From Burkholderia cepacia GG4 (GTDB taxonomy: Bacteria > Pseudomonadota > Gammaproteobacteria > Burkholderiales > Burkholderiaceae), in contig NC_018513.1 of the NCBI RefSeq assembly GCF_000292915.1, forward strand, positions 2,046,001-2,110,000: a stretch of DNA of 64,000 bases, written 5' to 3'. The notes beneath the pieces are model-generated. The model had not been told where the DNA came from. It ran no database searches and worked only from the letters and a program-made list of their open reading frames with translations. Numbering within the stretch: position 1 is the first letter of the stretch; each line of letters starts with the position of its first letter. Positions 57,973-64,000 of this stretch are shown here, piece by piece. The position numbers and the translations under genes were made by a program.

Positions 57973-58001
57973 ATTATAGCGATTTTTGGCGCAAACGCCA
58001 A
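57973..58001 (-). promoter_or_regulatory. Strong sigma-70 promoter for the rimP-nusA-infB leader
   Basis: On the minus strand TTGGCG (58001-57996), exactly 17 bases, then consensus TATAAT (57978-57973). Transcription should start near 57966. The 417-base region between rimP and the pseudouridine synthase gene holds this promoter and the hairpin, and I see no tRNA in it. Confidence 0.82.
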
Positions 58002-58203
58002 GCCAGCCGGTAAAAGCGGCGCCCAGCCCGCCTTTATCGACCAAAAATGCGAAACCGGACTGTCCGACCAGGCGAAACAATCCGGCAGCGCCACATATAT
58101 ACAGTCAAAAGCAAACCACGCAACGCGAGGTGCCGCCCTCATCGGGCCGACGCAGATCTCGCCGGCACACCGGCGGCCTCACGCCGCCGTATGCCGGAAG
58201 CGC

Positions 58204-59934
58204 TCAGCGACCGCGCGAGCGGTTGCGCTGCGGACGCTGGCCGCCGCGTGCGCCGCCACCGCCACCGCTACCGCCGTTGCCGGCGCCTTCGGCGCGATTG
58301 CCGTTCGGATTGCGGTTGCCGCCCTTGCTGCCACCGCGCTTGCCGCCCGCGCCTTCACGCTTCGGACCCGCACCGTACGACGCGCGATTGCCGTCGACAT
58401 CGCGACCGCCACCCGAGCGGTTGCCATAGCCCGACGGCGAAACCGGCAGGCTGCCGTAGCCGCTCAAGCCCGGCAGGCCCGGACCGCCGCGACGGCCGCC
58501 GCGACGCGGCTGGTCGAGCTGACCATGCGTCGTCAGCACCGGCTCGCGGCTGATGAAGCCCATCGACGTCTCCATCGGATCGGGCTGACGGCGCTCGGCC
58601 TGGCCGCCACCACTGCGCTTGCCCTTCTCTTCGGACGGCGCCTTCAGGCCGACGGTCGCCATCAGCTTGCGCACCTGCGCCTCGTCGAGCTCTTCCCAGC
58701 GGCCACGCTTCAGGCCGCGCGGCAGCGGGATCGGGCCGTGGCGCGTACGGATCAGGCGGCTGACCATCAAACCGGCCGCCTCGAACATCCGGCGCACTTC
58801 GCGGTTGCGGCCTTCGGCCAGCGCAACGTGATACCAGTGGTTCGTGCCTTCGCCGCCGCCGTCGCGGATACGCAGAAAGTTTGCCGGACCGTCGTCGAGC
58901 TCGACACCATGCAGCAGCTTCTGCCGCATGCCTTCGGACAGCTCGCCGACGACGCGCACCGCATACTCGCGCTCGACGCTGTAGCGCGGATGCATGAAGC
59001 GGTTCGCGAGATCGCCCGACGTCGTCAGCATCAGCAGACCTTCGGTATTGAAGTCGAGGCGGCCGACCGCGAGCCATTTCGCCGTCTTCATCGGCGGCAG
59101 GCGGTCGAACACCGACGGACGACCTTCCGGGTCCGCATGGCTGACGATCTCGCCCGTCGGCTTGTGGTACAGCAGCACGCGCGGCGGCTTGTTCGGCAGC
59201 TTGCGCTTGACCGGCTTGCCGTTGATCCGGACCTGGTCGGTCGGCATGATGCGCTGGCCGATGTGCGCGGGCTCGCCGTTCACCGACACGCGGCCGGCGA
59301 CGATCAGCTCTTCCATCTCGCGGCGCGAGCCCATGCCCGCTTCCGCGAGCACCTTATGGAGCTTCGGCGCGTCGTCGTCCGGCGACAGCACGCGCTTGTT
59401 CGTCGGCTGGCTGCGACCGCGACGCAGCATCGGCGCACGTACGCCGCTGCCGCCCGCCGAATTGTCCGCGTCGAAGGCCGGCGACGTCACATAGGCGAAC
59501 AGATCGTCCTGCGACGCGTCGCTATCGGCCTTCGCTGCGCCGCCCTCGGCTTTCGCGGCACCGCCGCGCCGGCCTTGACCGCCTTGACCGCCTTGTGCGC
59601 CCTGCGCACCCTTGGCTGCGCCTTCGCGCTTGCCGGCCGGCTTGCGACCGCCCTTGGGCGCGCCTTCCTTGCGCGGCGCGCGCGCGGGGCGCTGCGCTTC
59701 CGCGGCTTCGGCCGGCTGCGCTTCCGCGCCTTCGTCGCCTTGCGGCTCGCCGTCGGCGCCCTTCGACTTGGCCGCCGCACGACGGCGCGCAATCAGGCTG
59801 CGCGGGCCGCGCCGCAGGCCGCGGCGGGGACGCTCGTCACCACCCGCGGCAGGAGCGTCCTGCTCCGGCGTATCGTCGGCACGCGCGGCCTGTACGGCAG
59901 GCGCGGACGATTCAATATCGTGGATATCTGTCAA
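58204..59934 (-). CDS. rluB: RluB/RsuA-family rRNA pseudouridine synthase with long low-complexity ends
   Basis: Predicted 576 residues. The core (about 195-430) has an S4 domain ([33 protein letters not shown]) and the synthase domain with catalytic Asp in [29 protein letters not shown] and [28 protein letters not shown]. This fits RluB (U2605 of 23S rRNA). The N-terminal 190 residues are Ala/Arg/Gly/Lys-rich, and the last 130 are Gly/Arg/Asn-rich, RGG-like. Such extensions are usual for Burkholderia and may bind RNA. It is downstream of scpB on the same strand. Confidence 0.9.
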   Translation of the reverse strand: MTDIHDIESSAPAVQAARADDTPEQDAPAAGGDERPRRGLRRGPRSLIARRRAAAKSKGADGEPQGDEGAEAQPAEAAEAQRPARAPRKEGAPKGGRKPAGKREGAAKGAQGAQGGQGGQGRRGGAAKAEGGAAKADSDASQDDLFAYVTSPAFDADNSAGGSGVRAPMLRRGRSQPTNKRVLSPDDDAPKLHKVLAEAGMGSRREMEELIVAGRVSVNGEPAHIGQRIMPTDQVRINGKPVKRKLPNKPPRVLLYHKPTGEIVSHADPEGRPSVFDRLPPMKTAKWLAVGRLDFNTEGLLMLTTSGDLANRFMHPRYSVEREYAVRVVGELSEGMRQKLLHGVELDDGPANFLRIRDGGGEGTNHWYHVALAEGRNREVRRMFEAAGLMVSRLIRTRHGPIPLPRGLKRGRWEELDEAQVRKLMATVGLKAPSEEKGKRSGGGQAERRQPDPMETSMGFISREPVLTTHGQLDQPRRGGRRGGPGLPGLSGYGSLPVSPSGYGNRSGGGRDVDGNRASYGAGPKREGAGGKRGGSKGGNRNPNGNRAEGAGNGGSGGGGGARGGQRPQRNRSRGR

Positions 59935-59994
59935 AACAACCTCAAAATGTCAGGTCTCGCGCCCGGCGCGGGCGCGGCAAGAAGTCGGCCGCAA

Positions 59995-61017
59995 TCAGGC
60001 GCGGCGCTGTTCGGGTTCTGCTTCGTCGTCCGGCAGCGCGTCGGCGCCGATGGGCGCACTGGCGCTTCGTACGGCATCGGCAAGACTGTCCGACGTATCG
60101 TCCAGCATCTCGCCGTCCGCGGGACGGGAGCGGGAGGCGTCGGCCTGGCCAGCCTCGCCCGGCATGTCGCCGACCGCTTCCGCTCCGTCTCCGGCAGCCG
60201 CGTCGGCAGCCGGCTTGCGATCTTCCTCGTTCCACTGCACGCGCAGCGGCTCGGGCTGCACGCCGGTCGGCACTGCATCGGTGCCGCCCTGTTCCGTTTG
60301 CCCGCGATCAGCTTCGAGCGTATCGCGGTTCGGTATTTCCTGCGTCGACGCGACGTCCGTCGCGGCGTCGCCCGGCAATTCGTCCGGTTGCACGTGCGAC
60401 TCATCGGCCGCCGCTGCACCGGCTTCCAGCAACGCGCCTGCAGCCGGTGCAGCGCCGTCGAAGTCCATCGCCTGCTGCGCGAGCAGCGCAGCCTCGATGT
60501 TCGCGGCAGGCTCCTCGAGCGCCGGCAAGTCGTCGAGCGCCTTCAGACCGAGATCGTCGAGGAACTGCTTGGTCGTCGCATACAAGGCCGGACGCCCCGG
60601 CACGTCGCGATGCCCGATCACTTCGATCCAGCCGCGATCCTCGAGCTGCTTGACCACCTGCGTATTGACCGTGACGCCGCGAATCTCTTCGATGTCGCCG
60701 CGCGTGACGGGTTGCCGATACGCAATGATCGCGAGCGTTTCGAGCACCGCGCGCGAATATTTCGGCGGCTTCTCGGGATGCAGGCGATCCAGAAAGTGGC
60801 GCATCGCCGGCTTGCTCTGAAAGCGCCATCCGGTTGCCAGCGCCACCAGTTCGACGCCGCGGCCGGACCAATCCTGTTTCAGATCTTCGAGCAACGTGCG
60901 GACCGTGTCAGCCGACACACCGTCGGCAAAGAGCTTGCGCAAATCGCCGAGCTTCAGCGGTTCCTGCGCGCAGATCAAAGCAGTCTCGAGGACGATCTTC
61001 GCCTCTTGGGTATTCAT
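59995..61017 (-). CDS. scpB: Segregation and condensation protein ScpB
   Basis: Predicted 340 residues. The N-terminal 185 residues form the ScpB winged-helix pair: [27 protein letters not shown] and [72 protein letters not shown]. The remaining 150 residues are acidic and low in complexity, longer than in most ScpB. With ScpA and SMC it compacts the chromosome. 60 bases separate it from the RluB gene downstream. Confidence 0.9.
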   Translation of the reverse strand: MNTQEAKIVLETALICAQEPLKLGDLRKLFADGVSADTVRTLLEDLKQDWSGRGVELVALATGWRFQSKPAMRHFLDRLHPEKPPKYSRAVLETLAIIAYRQPVTRGDIEEIRGVTVNTQVVKQLEDRGWIEVIGHRDVPGRPALYATTKQFLDDLGLKALDDLPALEEPAANIEAALLAQQAMDFDGAAPAAGALLEAGAAAADESHVQPDELPGDAATDVASTQEIPNRDTLEADRGQTEQGGTDAVPTGVQPEPLRVQWNEEDRKPAADAAAGDGAEAVGDMPGEAGQADASRSRPADGEMLDDTSDSLADAVRSASAPIGADALPDDEAEPEQRRA

Positions 61018-61209
61018 GCAGCTAGGCCAGACCCTGTGGTCAAACGAACCGGATCAACAAACAGACGAAAGGAACGGAAGACGCGCTCGCCCGATTCTGA
61101 TCGGTCATATTGATGGGAGCACGAACCGGGGGCGGCGAACCAACTTCAAGCCAGGCCCAAACCGGACGGAACAGCACGGCTCAACGACGGAACCGCGTGA
61201 CTGAGCGCC

Positions 61210-61238
61210 ATCTTACGCAAAATTGCCCGGTGCGTAAA
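61210..61238 (-). promoter_or_regulatory. Candidate promoter upstream of scpB
   Basis: On the minus strand TTTACG (61238-61233), 17-base spacer and TAAGAT (61215-61210), about 190 bases before the scpB start. Both hexamers match the consensus at four of six positions. Rest of the 272-base gap: nothing clear. Confidence 0.35.
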
Positions 61239-61289
61239 GATGAGCCGAACGGCCCGCCGACCACGCGCCGCGTCCGCTCCGTCCCCGCT

Positions 61290-62492
61290 TCAGCGCCGGG
61301 CAGCGCCGCGCGCAAGGAAGTCGCGCAAGCGCTCGACGCCCGCATCGAGCCGCACCGGATCGCACGCGTAGCACCACCGCACGAACCCCTCTCCCTCCGG
61401 GCCGAACGCGCGCCCGGGCGCGAGCCCGAGCCCTGCCTCGCGAACCAGCGCCTTGCAGAACGCGAGACTGTCGTCCGCGCCCGGCAAGCGCAGAAACAGG
61501 TACATCGCGCCCGGCGGCGGCTGCACCTCGACGTCCGGCAACGTTCGCAGCACGGCGACCAGATGGTCGCGCGCGTCACGCAGCGCCGCGACGAACGATC
61601 GCACGAACGGTTCGCCGTCGCTCAGTGCGACGGTGCCGGCGGCCTGGATGAAACCCGGCGCGCACGACGTGTTGTACTCGACCAGCTTCGACAGATCGCC
61701 CATGACCGACGCGGGTGCAACCAGCCACCCGAGCCGCCAGCCCGTCATCGCCCATGCCTTCGAGAACGAATTGACGACGACCACCCGCTCGTCGCGCGAC
61801 GCGATATCGAGGAACGACCGCGCGCCGCCCGCATCGAACGCGAGCCGTTCGTACACCTCGTCGGCCACCAGCCAGATTCCGTGCCGGCGGCAATGCGCGA
61901 GCACGGCCTGCTGGTCGTCGCGGGACATCGTCCAGCCGGTCGGATTGTTCGGCGAGTTGACGAACAGCATCCGTGTGCCGGGGGTCAGTGCCGCGAGCAG
62001 CCGGTCGACGTCGAGCCGCCAGCCCGCATCGCCATAGCCTAGCGGCACGCACTCGACCTGCGCACCGAGGATCTTCGGAATTTCGACGAGATTCGGCCAG
62101 AGCGGCGTAACCGCGACGACGCGATCGCCCGGACCGACCAGCATCTGGGCGGCCAGCATCAGTGCGCTCACGCCGGAACTCGTCACGGCGATCGCATCGA
62201 CGGCCGTCGCGCCGTGCCTCGCGCTCACGTAAGCCGCAATCGCATCGCGCAGCGGCGCTATGCCGAGATTGTGCGTATAGAAGGTTGCGCCATCGCGCAG
62301 CGCAGCGGCTGCGGCGTCGCGAATGAACGCCGGCGTCACCCGGTCGGATTCGCCGAACCAGAACGGCAGCACGTCGCGCACGCCGATGCCGGCGTTCGCC
62401 ACTTCCCTGATCAGCGACGGACGCAGCGCGTGGACCGCACTGCGCGCCGCCGGCTCGCCCGTTACCGGGCCGGTATCTACGAAATGCACCAT
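61290..62492 (-). CDS. PLP-dependent class I/II aminotransferase
   Basis: Predicted 400 residues. Fold type I aminotransferase with YTHNLGIAPLRDAIAAYVSARHG, AVTSSGVSALMLAAQMLVGPGD, VNSPNNPTGWTMSRDD (PLP pyridine/carboxyl contacts) and the Schiff-base Lys in VVVNSFSKAWAMTGWRLGWLVAP, with a C-terminal Arg (FVRWCYACDPVRLDAG). Probable aspartate/aromatic-type enzyme, substrate unknown. I chose ATG 62492 over the GTG at 62537. It may be co-regulated with the upstream LysR gene, 64 bases away on the same strand. Confidence 0.88.
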   Translation of the reverse strand: MVHFVDTGPVTGEPAARSAVHALRPSLIREVANAGIGVRDVLPFWFGESDRVTPAFIRDAAAAALRDGATFYTHNLGIAPLRDAIAAYVSARHGATAVDAIAVTSSGVSALMLAAQMLVGPGDRVVAVTPLWPNLVEIPKILGAQVECVPLGYGDAGWRLDVDRLLAALTPGTRMLFVNSPNNPTGWTMSRDDQQAVLAHCRRHGIWLVADEVYERLAFDAGGARSFLDIASRDERVVVVNSFSKAWAMTGWRLGWLVAPASVMGDLSKLVEYNTSCAPGFIQAAGTVALSDGEPFVRSFVAALRDARDHLVAVLRTLPDVEVQPPPGAMYLFLRLPGADDSLAFCKALVREAGLGLAPGRAFGPEGEGFVRWCYACDPVRLDAGVERLRDFLARGAARR

Positions 62493-62556
62493 CGAGAACC
62501 ACCGTCGGGAAACACGATCCACGCAGTGTACCGGCACGCGCGCCGGATCGGTCCCC

Positions 62557-63459
62557 TCAGTCGAGATCCTCGGCCCGCGCCGGCATCTGGCGCACGAGTT
62601 CCCAGATCGCTTGCGCCGCGGGCGACAGCGACCGGTCGCGACGCCGTACGAGCTCGACGGTGCGCTCGGTACGCGGCGTCAGCGGCCGCGCGACCAGCGT
62701 CGAGCCGGCGGGCAGCGGCAGCGACAGCCACGGCTGCACGCTCACGCCGACGCCGGCCTCGACGAGCCCGAACACCGTCGCCGAATGGCCGAGTTCCTGC
62801 ATGACCGTCGCGTTCACCTGATGGGCGGCCAGCGCGGCGTCGATCAGCGGCCGGCTTCCGGACGCATGGTCGAGCAGCACGAGTCGCTCGCCGTCGAGTG
62901 CCGTCCACGGCACCTCGGCCCGCGCCGCGAGCGGATGATCGGCGCGCGCGACGAGGCAGAACGAATCGGTCATCAGCGGCTCACACACGAGATCGGCCAC
63001 GGTGAGCGGCCCGATCACGACGCCGAAATCGACCTCGCTCGACTTCACCTTGCGCAGCACGTCGCTCTGCACGTCGTCGCGCAGGCCAAGCGTGACGAAC
63101 GGGAACTGGCGCTCGCACGACGCGACGACGCGCGGCATCAGCCGGCACGCGATCGTCGGACTCGCCGCGACGATCACGCGCCCCCGGCGCTGCTCACCGA
63201 TCTCGCGAATCTCGCGCAGCGTGTCGTCCAGATCGTCGATCAGGCGCGACACGCTCGCGATCAGGTTCCCGCCGACGTCGGTCAGTTGCACGTCGCGCGT
63301 CGTCCGGTCGATCAGCTTCAGCCCGAGCTCGGCCTCGAGCTCACGCACGCAGCGGCTGACCGCCGACTGCGTGAGCCCGATCTCGTCGCCCGCGCGACTG
63401 AAGCTCCTGAGCCGCGCAACCTCGATGAACACGCGAAGCTGGCGCAGCGTAACGTTCAT
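62557..63459 (-). CDS. LysR-family transcriptional regulator
   Basis: Predicted 300 residues. N-terminal helix-turn-helix (LRQLRVFIEVARLRSFSRAGDEIGLTQSAVSRCVRELEAELGLKLIDR) and a LysR substrate-binding domain (RVIVAASPTIACRLMPRVVASCERQFPFVTLGLRDD, VEAGVGVSVQPWLSLPLP). It regulates an unknown target. It lies directly upstream of the aminotransferase gene rather than divergent from it, so it may be first gene of a two-gene unit. Confidence 0.92.
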   Translation of the reverse strand: MNVTLRQLRVFIEVARLRSFSRAGDEIGLTQSAVSRCVRELEAELGLKLIDRTTRDVQLTDVGGNLIASVSRLIDDLDDTLREIREIGEQRRGRVIVAASPTIACRLMPRVVASCERQFPFVTLGLRDDVQSDVLRKVKSSEVDFGVVIGPLTVADLVCEPLMTDSFCLVARADHPLAARAEVPWTALDGERLVLLDHASGSRPLIDAALAAHQVNATVMQELGHSATVFGLVEAGVGVSVQPWLSLPLPAGSTLVARPLTPRTERTVELVRRRDRSLSPAAQAIWELVRQMPARAEDLD

Positions 63460-63886
63460 CCCTTCACCTCATCAATGGTCATTACCGATGCGCGATTTTA
63501 ATGCCCGAAACCGGCTTCGATGTGCGAATCCGGCATGAGCCGCACATGTTTCGCTGCGGTGCAATATTCGCGCAAACGCACGTGCCACGGGCGAATTGCA
63601 CAAGATTGGTGATTGTCCCGATTTGCTGCCGGGTTATTTTGGCGTCTTATACGCCCCTAGCTGACTTAGCCGTTAGCTCGCTGCCAAGCGGCTCTCGAGG
63701 GAATCGCCCCCGACATGGCACGCTTCGTGCATAACCTAGCGCACAGGGCGCAGGTTTCGCGGGACGGAAGGCAGAAACGCCGCTGCCGGCCAACCGGACG
63801 CCCCCACCCGGCACTCGATATCCGAGTGCTTGAAGAGTGCGCGGCGCAGGGCAGCGCACCGGAGTTAGCTTCGCTGAGGTGAGGAC
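63460..63886. promoter_or_regulatory. Intergenic region with long GC-rich leader before the last gene
   Basis: 427 bases without a supported gene. A weak plus-strand promoter is possible at 63623-63652 (TTGCTG, 18 bases, TTATAC). The following 230 bases are GC-rich and contain several potential stems (for example GGCACTCGATATCCGAGTGC at 63812-63831), ending in GAGGTGAGGAC before the ATG at 63887. No riboswitch class could be assigned. Confidence 0.35.
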
Positions 63887-64000
63887 ATGATGCTGTTCGA
63901 CGATTTGAGAGATAACGAGTGGGCGCTGGTCGAGGGTCTGTTTTGCTCGGAACCTGCACGGAGCGAACGGCGCGGCCGTCCCCGCGTGGAGGCCCGTTCG
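63887..64000 (+). CDS. Second lone IS5/IS402-type protein, cut by the window end
   Basis: 38 codons are visible, from ATG with GAGGTGAGG as ribosome site. The translation (MMLFDDLRDNEWALVEGLF, then RRGRPRVEAR) matches the start of the IS402/DUF4096 N-terminal domain. It is a relative, not a copy, of the gene at 36353-36763. Whether a catalytic part or orfB follows cannot be seen. Confidence 0.7.
   Translation, partial: MMLFDDLRDNEWALVEGLFCSEPARSERRGRPRVEARS

Noticed and set aside
63700..63886. c-di-GMP (GEMM) riboswitch before the last gene
   Set aside because: CACAGGGC and GGGACG-like pieces occur, but the GAAA tetraloop and receptor spacing do not fit.

Overview
The window looks like a chromosomal segment of a Burkholderia, most likely the B. 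cepacia complex. It is GC-rich and densely coded. It carries a second, C-terminally extended Hfq (Hfq2, known from B. cenocepacia), a beta-proteobacterial odhA-odhB-lpd operon, the rimP-nusA-infB-rbfA-truB operon and an EmrCAB-type efflux operon. No rRNA, tRNA, CRISPR array or complete insertion sequence was found. I could not run searches, so product names rest on motifs, length and gene order.

Layout. (1) 0.3-6.4 kb, plus strand: a sugar-uptake operon with a ROK regulator, ABC ATPase, permease, periplasmic binding protein and PfkB kinase, preceded by a perfect 12-bp palindrome. (2) 6.4-15.3 kb: SulP transporter, ParB-like protein, GNAT acetyltransferase, MFS carrier, a PsrA-like TetR repressor with a PsrA-type box over its own promoter, fadD, a DUF1571 protein and a small exported protein rich in basic, Tyr and Asp residues. 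(3) 15.6-16.2 kb: hfq2 with a perfect terminator. (4) 16.2-30.1 kb, minus strand: a DUF2968 protein, a sigma-54 activator with a degenerate receiver domain, and a full Flp/Tad pilus locus running from the pilin at 30.1 kb down to tadG. (5) 30.1-35.6 kb, plus strand: a long AT-richer regulatory region with a consensus sigma-54 promoter, two paralogous repeat-rich lipoproteins and a TpsB-type outer-membrane transporter with no TpsA partner in the window. (6) 35.8-38.0 kb: a DUF2147 protein, a lone IS5/IS402-type N-terminal-domain gene and zapE. (7) 38.1-43.9 kb, minus: the 2-oxoglutarate dehydrogenase operon. (8) 44.2-46.0 kb: typA/bipA. (9) 46.4-51.3 kb, plus: a MarR regulator and a tripartite drug efflux system. 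(10) 51.4-57.8 kb, minus: truB, rbfA, infB, nusA and rimP, with a promoter plus intrinsic terminator in the leader. (11) 58.2-63.5 kb, minus: RluB-type pseudouridine synthase, scpB, an aminotransferase and a LysR regulator. (12) The window ends inside a second lone IS5-type gene.

The most interesting part is 16-36 kb. A sigma-54 activator, a Tad pilus, an Hfq paralogue and a sigma-54-driven set of surface lipoproteins with an unpaired TpsB transporter sit together. This suggests a co-regulated surface-attachment module whose lipoprotein/TpsB part is not a standard two-partner secretion system. The rimP-nusA leader attenuator and the start-codon hairpin of the lone transposase-like gene are also worth testing.
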